Positions 22,647 to 32,960 of a DNA stretch of 64,000 nt are shown here, piece by piece; within the stretch, counting starts at the first letter, position 1, and each line of letters starts with the position of its first letter. Location of the stretch: positions 88,374-152,373 of the forward strand of contig NW_006768804.1 of assembly GCF_000204055.1 (NCBI RefSeq), given 5' to 3'. Source of the DNA: Melampsora larici-populina 98AG31. Taxonomy: Eukaryota > Basidiomycota > Pucciniomycetes > Pucciniales > Melampsoraceae. Under the pieces are notes generated by a model. It was given only the letters and a program-made list of their open reading frames with translations. It searched no databases and was not told the DNA's origin. Made by a program: the position numbers and the translations under genes.

Positions 22647-23064
22647 AAAGTAGTGGGTAATTATTGCTTGGGGGGAATCTCTGAAGGCTGAGAGAGGAGG
22701 GGTTTATATACTCTCCTCTCTAAACCTAACTGTAGTGATATTTGTTATTATCACTACATTGGTTCGGGGTTAATCATTACTACATTTTAATGATTATTAC
22801 TAGTAATGCTTGATTACATGTACATGTTATGTATGATATGTAATATAAGCATTTTAACCCTTGACACTGAGTTATGAAGTGTAAATAGTGTTTGAATACA
22901 TATTACATGTTGTTTTGAGTGTTCATGTATATGTAATAAAGGTTTTGATACATTGTATTACATGTTACATACAGTTTATGCTGAGTATGTAGCATGTAAT
23001 TAGTTTATAACTTGTGTTTTTACTGTTACTGGTTAGTTTTGGGTACATGTATATGTACTCAGGG

Positions 23065-23335
23065 CTGACAACTTCATTAAACAACTCACAGCAATCGACA
23101 ACACATGTGCAAGAGCAGCTTTAGGAGCCTTATCAACAACCCCAGCTGTGTTCCTGCACCACAACATCAACAACATCCCCCCAAAGATACGACTTCAGTG
23201 TAAGATTATGAACTTCATTGCCACATCTCTCACTAAACCCTCCCACTCCCCAATATACGAGTTTGTTAACCAGGCACAGAACTCAGACCCAACTTGCCAC
23301 CACAACCCTTTCCATTGGTTCTTTCAGCACCCAGT
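23065..23335 (+). pseudogene. LINE ORF2 continued, between RT and RNase H
   Basis: Reads ADNFIKQLTAIDNTCARA, ALSTTPAVFLHHNINN, IPPKIRLQCKIMNF and DPTCHHNPFHWFFQHP, joining V-S-K-E-L at 31586 when the CACTA-like element and one AGT are removed. No stop lies in this piece. Confidence 0.75.
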
Positions 23336-23939
23336 CACAGGGGGAAAAATAGGAGCTCACATTGATGTGAGCAGAGAATGTTTCAACGTTTCTCCAAGTT
23401 TGTTTCGGGTTTGTTTCCAGATTTCCTTCAAAATTCCTCAGGTTTTCTTGCAGCTCATCATCTGATTAAATGGTAAGCATGACCTGAGCGGATGAGCTAA
23501 CCCACCCTCAGGCTTTATCCCTTAGCTGAGAAGCCTGAGGGAGGTCCAGCTCATCTGCTCAGGTCAACTCAGGCCTTTCAATGCTCAGCTTGCACATTCA
23601 GGTGACCAAATTGAATGAGCAGTGAGAGACCCAATCAAATGTTGGATGAAAAACACAATGGGAACTGATTGACACCCCTGGACATGATATCCGGCCGCAA
23701 TGCGGGTACGGGGCGGATCCTTGCTGATCCTCTGATCCAGCGTGCTTCTGATTCAAATTCGACTTTGCTTACCCCTCTTTCACCATCTCAATATTACAGT
23801 AATCAACTATCAAATGGACACAATCAAGAAGAAGTCAACATTCAAACCCGGCTTCCTTGCTCATTCCGCTTTACACAAACCCTTACCAATTGTCCTTGCT
23901 CCAACCGACCATCCAATCTTTACAAAATGAAAATCAATC

Positions 23940-24607
23940 ACACCGCGGGAATAAAAAGGTTCGAGACCCGATTGAAGAAAGTTGCGGTGACGGGGTTCAC
24001 AACTTTCTTCAATCGCGGATCTCGTTTGCATTACGTTCGCATTACGTTTGCTGACCATCCTTGAGCAAACCCCCAAGAAAGAAATGAATCATGAACTCGA
24101 CTCACCTCACCTCATGCCACTTTGATTCCTCACTCACCCGACTCTCCTACACACAATCTCAACGCCGACATCTTCAATACCTCAATTCCAACATCGAGTT
24201 TTGTGTGGATCTCTATCACACCTCAGTAGCATCTTCAACTAAAATTGATATACTTTTAATCTTATCATTGTTGACTCTATCGTAGTGGATCATAGACATT
24301 AGATGAACGGAAAATAACCAGAGACAAAATCAATTTTGGTTATGTAGACTCGGAGTCAACAAAAGTTTGATCATCACAATTGAGCTCCTTGAGGCTCCTT
24401 TATATTCAGTCCAAAGACGAATACAGGGATCAGGATGAAGTGTTTCAAACAAAACGGGAAAACTTGCTAAAATTCGAAGAGGAAGAGGGAGGTTAGCGAA
24501 CGTAATGCGAACGTAATGCAAACAAGATCCGTGATTGAAGAAAGTTGCGGACCCCGTCACCGCAACTTTCTTCAATCGGGTCTCGGACCTATTTATTCCC
24601 GCGGTGT
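23940..24607. mobile_element. MITE with hairpins inside each arm, 668 bp
   Basis: Ends ACACCGCGGGAATAAA and its complement; arms about 125 bp. Each arm has its own perfect stem-loop: 16 bp at 23969-23984/24000-24015 and 18 bp at 24533-24550/24560-24577 (GATTGAAGAAAGTTGCGG). Repeated GAACGTAATGC words lie at the inner edge. One diverged arm of the same family is at 34795-34918. The target duplication is not clear. Confidence 0.75.
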
Positions 24608-24666
24608 CATCAAACAAAAACCTCATTTACCTTCAATCAATCAACCTCTTCATCAAACGCATTCCA

Positions 24667-25110
24667 ATCTATCGAATGGACTGCTCAAATTATCAAACAG
24701 AATCCCAATTCATTTATGAATATATCAAATCTAGATTGATCTCAATCTTTACTTATCAAAACCAAAATCATCTTACAATCTGCTTAGGGCTTTAGACTTG
24801 ATACCAATAGTTTAATTCTTCTCAGATGGATGAATGTATTTTGATCCTGATGAGTGGAATAAGACATTGAGATTGTTGGTTTCAATCCCCTCTCTTGATA
24901 TTGCCATTGGTTTAAAAATTGATCAAGTTAAAGTCAAACTTCAATTTTCATCACCGGCGTGGTCGTTTTATCAATTCCATTGAACCTCAACTTTGATTAG
25001 AAGCCAACATCAACAATTCAAACCGGGAATGTTCAACTCGGGATTGATTGGCTAGTGTCTTTGTCCTTTACATTTGATCCCGAATAGTATCAGTGCGCCT
25101 GTCATAAAAA
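24667..25110. repeat. 444-bp direct repeat, left copy
   Basis: Matches 26910-27353 at every position except 25050 (G, against A at 27293), with no length difference. No open frame of note. It does not start TG or end CA. Confidence 0.9.
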
Positions 25111-26478
25111 CTTCACATCTCTTCTAACTTTCGAGATATTGATGGGACCTTTCGTTCCGTCTTCATAAGTAACTTTCTCGGTGAATAACAATGACCTCAT
25201 TTTAATGTCATATCTGAAGGCAACCATCCAACACTCGGTCTGCCTAATGTCTTCAACGTTGTCTTTATGCTTAACTAACCAATCAGCTAAAGTACCGAAT
25301 TTAAATTTATTACGAATAGTCTTTATGAAGTTTCGATAATTGATGTTCCAAGCCATGTACGATTGTGAAAACTCGTGAGGATAGGGAAGACCTGAATAAA
25401 GATTTTGTGCTTTCGTAGACTCGTCACTTCTAACTCGTTTTTCAGCATGATACTGCCAAGCCTCTTCTTGCCATTCATTGTTAAAGATTGTGAGTGGTAC
25501 CGGTAACTTGAGTTCATTAATGTTTTTCTCAAAAAAGGGAGTTAAACCCACGTTACTATCCGTGTCAGTTGTAGCGCCTTCTCTGAATGTAAATCCGTTC
25601 TCTACAACTCTTGACGTTCCACTTTTAAGCGCACTTGCTGGTTTTAATTTGTCATCTTTGTCAAGTTTGGTCGCCTCTGGAATTTGATCTTCTATGATAA
25701 CGATTTCTTTGCGCATAGGCTTGATAGCTTCTGAAGACTCGATGTTATCTTTCTTCATTTGTTCATGGATTCTAAAATAAAATGCAGCTTCTTCTTTCTT
25801 TCCAGCTAGCACCGCAGCCGTCGCTTTTTCCATTGCTACATCTAGGTCTTTCATTTGCTGAGTTATGATGATTGATGGGGTTAAAGGAGCACCTGTTGAG
25901 CGGACCCGTGATTGAGCATGAGTTATTTCAGTTTGAAACTTATGTGTATTTCTAGGGAAGAATTTTCATTACCTGGAGCAATCGCTTGTGGCGTACTTCC
26001 TAAAAGTTGAGTATAAGACTCATCTATAACGATCCTTCCTTTCCCTTTCTTTAAACCTTCGGTCGTGTTATCTGTTGTTGACATTACGCCTTGTTCTTTA
26101 TCTAACACTGGATCTGAAGTTTGGACATTCTTTCCTAAATTGGAGTCGATTGATGTTAGGTCGATTGAATTAGTTTTATCTAATAAATCAGATGGTTGAC
26201 CTTCACAAACGTATTTGGTCAGTAAATGTTGAAACGTTTATCTTTTTAAGTTAATAAACCTACTAGATAAATCTTTCATGATTTCGCTGCTCGAAGCATT
26301 TTCGGTATTAACCTGGTTGCTCGAGTTAGCGTTTCATCCACTGATGTTATTGGCATTTGCCTGGTCATCTGTGGTCGATTCCTTGTTGCTTTGTCCGACC
26401 GTGTTGGATTGATTTTCAGTTAATAAACTAACAATCTCTTGGCCTTCTTTGGTCGCTTGATTCTTTCTTTTTGACATT
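25102..26478 (-). pseudogene. Gag-like retroelement ORF with internal stops
   Basis: Begins MSKRKNQATKEGQEIVSLL and runs, with stops near 26337 and 26242, through VLDKEQGVMSTTDN to a 250-codon open stretch (25854-25102) with LPVPLTIFNNEWQEEAW, GLPYPHEFSQSYMAWN and TLADWLVKHKDNVEDI. The last part resembles Gag-like proteins of rust-fungus retroelements, perhaps DIRS-like; this is recollection, not a search. It is cut off where the left direct repeat begins. No RT follows, so the unit is non-autonomous. Confidence 0.5.
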
Positions 26479-26909
26479 ACGATATTAGTTTGATGATTCG
26501 AGTTTTTTTAAAACGATGAAATAATGGTTTAATTGATTATTATTATCTATAATTGAGTAAGAAACTACACGAAAAACTACAGTCTTGTAAGACTTTAGTT
26601 TCCAAAGTCACGTAGGGAAGATGACCGGGAAAGGGGAAGGATGAGCGACGGGAGGGAAAGGATAGGTCACAGGAATGTGGGAGAAGGGAGTCTCTGGACG
26701 AACAGATTCGTCTATAAGACTCTTCCTTCACCTGTTCCTTTCCCCAAAGCTGAGATTGCACAGATCTCTCGCAGGAATCAGGTCGGACGGTTGAAACCGT
26801 CTAGTCGCGTCTAGGCTGCTATGACCTGCATCTCAGAGGCGCGGGTGAGAGCCCCGCTAATCCATGGACCGGGGGCAATCTACCTCGTGCCTCGTCCGGG
26901 TGCCCAATC
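26479..26909. other. no gene; leader-like sequence before the Gag-like ORF
   Basis: A GC-rich stretch (26620-26905) with small stem-forming words such as GGTTGAAACC and GCGGGTGAGAGCCCCGC. It could be the 5' region of the Gag-bearing unit. Not a tRNA by eye. Confidence 0.35.
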
Positions 26910-27353
26910 ATCTATCGAATGGACTGCTCAAATTATCAAACAGAATCCCAATTCATTTATGAATATATCAAATCTAGATTGATCTCAATCTTTACTTATC
27001 AAAACCAAAATCATCTTACAATCTGCTTAGGGCTTTAGACTTGATACCAATAGTTTAATTCTTCTCAGATGGATGAATGTATTTTGATCCTGATGAGTGG
27101 AATAAGACATTGAGATTGTTGGTTTCAATCCCCTCTCTTGATATTGCCATTGGTTTAAAAATTGATCAAGTTAAAGTCAAACTTCAATTTTCATCACCGG
27201 CGTGGTCGTTTTATCAATTCCATTGAACCTCAACTTTGATTAGAAGCCAACATCAACAATTCAAACCGGGAATGTTCAACTCGGGATTGATTAGCTAGTG
27301 TCTTTGTCCTTTACATTTGATCCCGAATAGTATCAGTGCGCCTGTCATAAAAA
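26910..27353. repeat. 444-bp direct repeat, right copy
   Basis: Near-identical partner of 24667-25110. It ends immediately 20 bases before the start codon of the RRM pseudogene. Confidence 0.9.
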
Positions 27354-27373
27354 TCATATCATCTCGTCTCAAA

Positions 27374-29033
27374 ATGTCTTCCGATTCTTCCTTTGCCTCA
27401 CCGTCTGTTTATCTGAAAAGACTGCACCTCGGCGTATCTCTCTTCCTGATATGTCTAATTGACTTTCTTCTCGGTCTAAGCATGAGGATATATGGGCTTG
27501 GTTAGCGCTCAGTGATGATGTTTGGCGTTCAGTTGCTCCTCTAGTATCTTCAACTCCTGATGAGTCCACTGAAAGATCAGAGTGTGGTCTTGATGGCGAT
27601 GGCGATCAATCAGCGTCACCTTCAACAAGTCCAACCAGTCCCGCCACAGCCCTTATTCGATCTAGTCACTCGAGCGGGGGCCAAATCCAGTCTGCAAGAT
27701 GTAATCTTCTGTCTTATCTGCTCTTCATATTCTAAGATTTTGACCGAAATCTTTTATCCTTTTGTTCTACCAGTCTCTCGTACTCCCCGCAGTCAAACTT
27801 TACCTTTAAACTTTCCAAAAATTGGTGATAGATATCAAAATGGACCAATCAATCGGTATGTGCAAAACTATGAAGATTCTATCTTTATAGACGCCATACC
27901 AAAACTGGATTTTTTCATCACATACTCAGCACTGCATCGTCCCCGAATGTTGACATTGCCCCCTTCTCTTACCGACGGCGATCTAGAAAAACTTCGTACT
28001 TCAGCCACTTCGAACCTCAGCTCAGCTGCTAGACATAAGATCCCCAGTGTCAAAGTGATGGTTGATGAAGCTGATACATTGAAAATCAGTGTCCGTAAAG
28101 GTGATTTCTGATGCCCAGATGATAATCTTATTGGTAAATAAGTTGCTGAATTGGGTTTTGATTTGTTTTCCTCGATAGGTTATGGTTTTTGCCTCTGGTC
28201 TAGCACTCAGGCTGCGTCGATTTGTATAGATGGACTTCAAAGTGAGGGCTACCAGGCTAGCTTTGCGGTATGTACCCCGTCTCTTTCTATATTTTCTTCA
28301 TGGCCCTCGAGTGCTTCGATGCTGACTAGCTGGGTATTTGGTTTATGGTTCCCAGCGCAAAACTTTGAGAGGAATGCTTTCTAGTCTTCCTGACCTGTCA
28401 AGCGCGAACGTCTACCTTTCAAATTGACCGCATCACTGGGTTGAGCAGGATTTGATTGCTCTTTTCGGAGACACATCCACCTCCTCTCCAGTGAGATTTC
28501 CTCTGTGAACACTGTATCACTATCCACCAAACGAACTTCACATTGCTACTGATACTAATGTGCGTATGGTCCTCTCTCATGCAGATCCGCCTTTTGCGCG
28601 AGCGCGACGACAAAAATATGGGTGCTTCTGGTGTCAATCGTGGCGTCGGCTTTGTCAGGTAAAACACCTTTCAGTCCATAAATCCTATCCGCGCAGAGAA
28701 ATTGTCTCGATTTTGACGATGTTTATCCTATGGTTCATTTAGACTCGTGAGTCGCAAGTTAGCCCTTCATTTCGTTCAAGCGTTACACAGCTTAGCGGTC
28801 GATGGAACTGACCATCACATACAGTGTAGAATGGCTGATAGTAAAGCCCAGAAGTAGTGAGTTCTCCGCTTGTCTTATATCCTGTCGAAAACATCAATTC
28901 GCCTGACTTGAAAGCGCATCCCAGCTTGAAGCTTTTCTCTGAGACTACCAACAAGAACCAGCGAATCGCCACAACCTCCCCAATCAGTTCGATCAGAACC
29001 GCCCAACGACCAGTTCATGAGACCGCCACCTGA
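27374..29033 (+). pseudogene. two-RRM RNA-binding protein gene copy with introns retained
   Basis: Eight exons with GT..AG borders: 27374-27700, 27774-27855, 27930-28100, 28179-28267, 28366-28490, 28585-28658, 28743-28856 and 28925-29033. From exon 3 on the phases agree. RRM1: LPPSLTDGDLEKL, PSVKVMVDEA, then across an intron KGYGFCLWSSTQAA. RRM2: SSANVYLSN, a TGA stop, PHHWVEQDLIALFGD, IRLLRERDDKNMGAS, RGVGFVR, ending CRMADSKAQKYLK. The layout resembles fungal/animal RBMS-type single-stranded-nucleic-acid binding proteins. A frameshift and stop in exon 1 and the TGA in RRM2 make it a pseudogene. Retained introns show it was copied as DNA, not from mRNA. Confidence 0.75.
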
Positions 29034-30480
29034 TAACACTGTTTTCAATTTATTTTATATATCTGGAGATCCTCAACAGCAGAACTACTCCCATGACTTG
29101 CAGATGTACCCAGCTGATCCTTACCCTTGGGAGACGGCCAGACCTCAAATTTATACGCCCACCACGACTGAATCACATCCCTCACCTGGAATTTGCTTCA
29201 GTTGACCCTTTGACATGCCAAGTCCCATTCAAGGGATTGATCAAGCTCGCTTTGAGACTCAAGCAGACATTGATGCTGAGGCACATGAATAAAAACATTT
29301 GAGCACGACTTCAACTCGGCAGCTTAAATTCAAAAGCTTTACTGCTTGAACTTTCCGATTTACGGTAATTACTTATTTTTTTCACTATTTCAAACCTATG
29401 TTGTTTTGCATCACTCGAGAAGTCAAAGAAGTGTCTGGTTCTCCGTGTTTTTCTATCTTTTGATCCTTTCATGGCGAGTGCGCAAAAAATAATTAAACAA
29501 AAACAAAACAGACGTGTGTACCAAGTTTATTTAAACTAATAATAAATTGTATCGTTATATCATTTGAAGAAGGCAGATACAATGTACTTTGTAACAGTTC
29601 TGGAAGTTCTCCATTGTGATTGAATTGAGTGAGTAGTATTGCGTCCCTGAGGTTTGTAATCTTGAGTGAAGAAGTCAATTTTCCATATCAAATTACTTGA
29701 TAAAGAGAAAAGCAACCTGTAATACATTCCAGAGGTAGTTTTTTTCCATCCATTGCGGCAGCGTTTTCTCTCCTCAAGTCTTCAAAGTAAAATGTGGAAT
29801 ATTATTAATTCACACCCTCGATATCTGAAGGCAAGACTCTTACAAATTGTAAATTGTGAGATTGGTTACATTCTACCTACTCAAGAGTACCTCTTTGGAC
29901 AACCTTATGAGCATCCGTTCAAGGTGGGGCCTGCGGAGCATTTTTCTAGTTACCAAGCATCAGTTTACCAATCAATTATTGTCAGTAAGAGGCATTCCGA
30001 TCAATCTGCTGATATGCAGTGGGACTAGTTGCTGTAGAGCTCGGGTGATGCTTCACTCGGAGTCTGGTTCTAAAGCCAAGTTAACCTGCATGTGATATAT
30101 CAAAAAGCAGTGTCATTTGTCTGAAGTAGTCCTTCACAGCCAACTTGTTTCAAACTGCCACAAGTTTTGGTTGTCGTTGTTATTTGTGCAGGCCATAGCT
30201 TTTATTTAGTTTACCAGGTCAGTAAAACAAGCAAAGAGAATGTAGACCTTTACAACATACAAGGAAGATACATATATGTGCGTTCAATTTGAATTAGAAA
30301 AGAGGTGGTCTACCATGCAATTAAATGTGATGAAATGATGACGACTTCACTTCTGGAATCGAAAACAGGATTTACTTCATAATTCATGTTGCTTATTCTG
30401 CCTACTTGTCTGAATCTTTTCGATGTTAAAGGAGATAGAGTGATAAGATTCACAGACTAAGAACGTCAAAACGGACACCT
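29034..30480. other. no recognisable gene
   Basis: About 1.4 kb between the RRM pseudogene and the minus-strand fragment. A 91-codon frame at 29753-30028 and shorter ones resemble nothing I know. The first part may be the 3' UTR of the captured RRM gene. Confidence 0.4.
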
Positions 30481-30509
30481 CTTGTCTCAACTGATTGAAT
30501 GAAGAACTA

Positions 30510-31305
30510 GGCAGGAGGTGCAGTTGCTTCGGCATTACCCTTACATGCTACAATCTTGACTCGTTTCACTGGACCGATTTGTTCTCCGCCTTAAAACAAA
30601 ATCATGTAGAAGGAATGTCCATACCTTTTACAGTTGAAAATCAGCGTAAGTCTCTAATAGACCAATGATAGTATGAGGTGCACGACCTAATTGCGACACA
30701 CCTCATCGCACAGCCGATAAGTTGATAAATGTCCTTTAATTTGACAATTCGAACAAAGTTGGGTGGACAAGACTTGAGAGGCTGACTTATCGAGATGTAC
30801 CAACATGATTGATTAGCAAAATGAATAACAAAAGGGGTAAGAATCTCGCGAAGGTGGGTGAACCTAACCTGCTTCAAGACTGTCAAAGGCAATTGTGGAG
30901 TGATGTGACCACTATGAAATTATGAATCAGCTCGTCCAAGGCATCCGTTAACGCAAGACCGACGATGGATTTTGCATACCTTAGAGAATTTTAATGTTCC
31001 GGGTAGTGATGAAATTTTGAAGTAAATCCGAACTGAATGATTATCGATGACAATGACGAGATGAGCAAATTTAGACAAGAGTGAGAGTAAGGATGATAAC
31101 TTCAAGCAAATGAACTATGGATCATGAATTCGGATGGATCATGGGGAATCTGGGAGAGGGTGAAAGGAAGTCGCCCCGTTGTTGAGAGCGCTGGTTGGAT
31201 TACCGGGTTTCTGAGGGTCAGGGCCAGCTTCCGTGGGCTGAGACTCCGATGAGAGTCAAGACTGAGGGCCCTCCCAAAGGATGAGATCTCAAAGTCCGAG
31301 GACAT
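30510..31305 (-). pseudogene. unrecognised minus-strand gene fragments, probably spliced and broken
   Basis: Open pieces are MSSDFEISSFGRALSLD (31305-31102), KLSSLLSLLSKFAHLVIV (31105-30985, followed by a GTATGC donor), LTVLKQVRFTHLREI (30892-30641), and a last piece GGEQIGPVKRVKIVACKG ending at a stop near 30510. Donor and acceptor-like signals lie between them, but frames do not join cleanly. It may be a second host-gene fragment inside the CACTA-like element; no function is assigned. Confidence 0.3.
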
Positions 31306-31585
31306 AAGACCCTCTTGGCACCTGAGGTTTTTCTTTCAAAGGATTAAAATGTGCAGGCATTTCTGAGTGTACAGCAGTGTGCCAGCTGAGTCCTGAGCAC
31401 CATCTATGCTCAAGGGATACTCATGCAAGATGAAGATGAGCATGCTTTGGCAAACTCAAGCAGAACATAGGTATCAAAGGCTGAGCACCTCAGCGCAACA
31501 AAAAATGTGGATTGAAGAATTTTTGAAGATATCTGGAAAGTGTCCCCTGCTCATATCAATGTGAGCTCCTATTTTTCCCCCTGTG

Positions 31586-32444
31586 AGTCAGCAAGGAGCT
31601 AGAGGAATTTGTCCAACAAATCCCACTGGATCCAACTCACACACTAACCCGACCTATCAACTACTCTACGGTCATTCAAGAAAACATTGACATCACAAAA
31701 TCAAAGGCCAACAAACTTTTGGCAACACTAGAACATGTTGTCATCTTCACCGACGGCTCTTGCATCCCAAAGACCACCACTGCAGCGGCAGTGTGGTGTA
31801 AGAACACTAACCAATCCCTATCTGCTCATCTAGGACCAGCCTGAACTCACAGCATCTTTCAGGGCGAGTACCACAGAGTCCACATGAGCCTCATACTGGC
31901 ATTAAGGACTGCCTCACCTCACACTAGACGAGTCACAGTCCTACTCAACAACCGAGTCATTAAAGACCTCCGCTCCAACAAGTCCCCGATAACGTCTCTG
32001 GAAGACCGGGAAAACACCTACAAGCAAATGAACTACCTTCACCAAGCCTTCCCAACCTTACGAATCACAATCAGGTAGTGTTCAGGACACTCTGGGGTAC
32101 ACAGAAATGAAACAGTCAACAAAATAGTGAATCAGAAGGTGAAGAAGAAACTTCCAAACACCTTCAGAGTTACTCCAACAGCAACAAGCTTCATCTCAGC
32201 AATCAAAGAATGTAGATTGAAAAGTGCAGGCATCATAACACCGGAAAACCGGAAACGCCTAGGCCACAAACCACAACCTTCAAAACACCTGAAGTTCATC
32301 TCAGAACTCAAAAAACACAAAATAGCAGCTATAACGCAGCTAAGGTCAGGACACATCCATCTCAACCACTACTTACACAACTTTAAGCAACAAGGTGACT
32401 CTAGCTGTGACTGCCAAGAAGGAGTCAAAAAAGTTGAACACTAT
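31586..32444 (+). pseudogene. LINE RNase H domain and C-terminal region
   Basis: Reads KELEEFVQQIPLDPTHTL, then the RNase H start VVIFTDGSCIPK (first catalytic Asp), GEYHRVHMSLILALR (catalytic Glu), and VTVLLNNRVIKDL, where the usual DN is NN, so the third acidic residue is lost. A stop replaces the residue before CSGHSGVHRNE. The frame then continues VKKKLPNTFRVTP, AAITQLRSGHIHLN and the cysteine motif CDCQEGVKKVEHY, where the next MITE sits. Confidence 0.8.
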
Positions 32445-32744
32445 CACCATGTCAATATTTGTGTAGCACATTGACGTGCACACACGGAGGGTTTTGAAAC
32501 AAATCTCAAAGTCTTTTGGTTGGATTTAGACTGAGATTGATGTTGAGCACCCTTTGTGGATAGTGATTTATTCAAAGGATTTGCGGAATCCTTTGTGGTC
32601 AGCAGGAGTCAACTGACTTTCAACCTCCCAGGTGATAAGGGGAAGATGTGCTTGTTGTGGTATCTCTTTGATGGGTCTTTACAGGGTCTAAGGAAAGTCT
32701 TTTGTGTGTGAACTTCGACATGCTACAAGGATATTTACATGGTG
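32445..32744. mobile_element. 300-bp MITE in the LINE tail
   Basis: Ends CACCATGTCAATATT and its partial complement (AATATTTACATGGTG... read outward), flanked by TAT on both sides (32442-32444, 32745-32747). Removing it with one TAT restores E-H-Y-L-L-T-C in the LINE. A 3-bp duplication fits PIF/Harbinger or CACTA; the inverted ends are only about 22 bp. Confidence 0.75.
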
Positions 32745-32960
32745 TATCTACTAACATGTAACAGATACAACAAAGAATGTCAAGTTCTTGAAAAAGCCCT
32801 CAAGCCCTTCAAATTATTACCGCTCAAGACCAAGATACTTAACAACCCATCAGCTTACAAAGCAATCACAACTTACTGCAACAACATGAAAAGCCGCTGG
32901 GTGTGGGCAAGAATCTCAAGTGAAAACACGCCAATGAACAGGCATCCACTGAGAGAATGA
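32745..32960 (+). pseudogene. LINE ORF2 C-terminus
   Basis: LLTCNRYNKECQVLEKAL, FKLLPLKTKILNNPS, ITTYCNNMKSRWVWARI, ending at a TGA at 32958-32960. Together with CDCQ upstream it completes a CCHC-like cysteine/histidine pattern typical of LINE C-termini. Confidence 0.75.

Larger units (their letters stand above)
15349..23064. mobile_element. composite block inserted in the LINE (unclassified host element with two nested elements)
   Basis: Everything between the LINE pieces at ~15348 and ~23065. After removing the CACTA-type MITE and the Gypsy element, about 1 kb of non-coding sequence remains (15349-15662, 16485-16741, 22652-23064). Its right part is rich in ACATGT/ATGTAAT words. TTGGGTAC followed by GTACTCA occurs at both ends (about 15349 and 23037), which may mark the termini. 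No open frame, LTR pair or clear target duplication was found, so the class is unknown. Confidence 0.45.
23336..31585. mobile_element. CACTA-like DNA element carrying host-gene sequence, 8,250 bp
   Basis: Ends are inverted copies of about 37 bp with one mismatch (CACAGGGGGAAAAATAGGAG from 23336 and its complement to 31585), flanked by AGT (23333-23335, 31586-31588). Excision restores the LINE frame HPVSKEL. Subterminal regions on both sides are dense in TGAGC/GCTCA words (23470-23620, 31380-31500), as in CACTA elements. No transposase was found. It contains a nested MITE, a Gag-like ORF between direct repeats, a two-RRM pseudogene, and an unrecognised minus-strand fragment. Confidence 0.8.

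Noticed and set aside
26760..26900. Possible tRNA or rRNA-like structure in the GC-rich leader
   Set aside because: Stems such as GCGGG..CCCGC are present, but no cloverleaf with a TTC loop and acceptor stem can be formed by eye.
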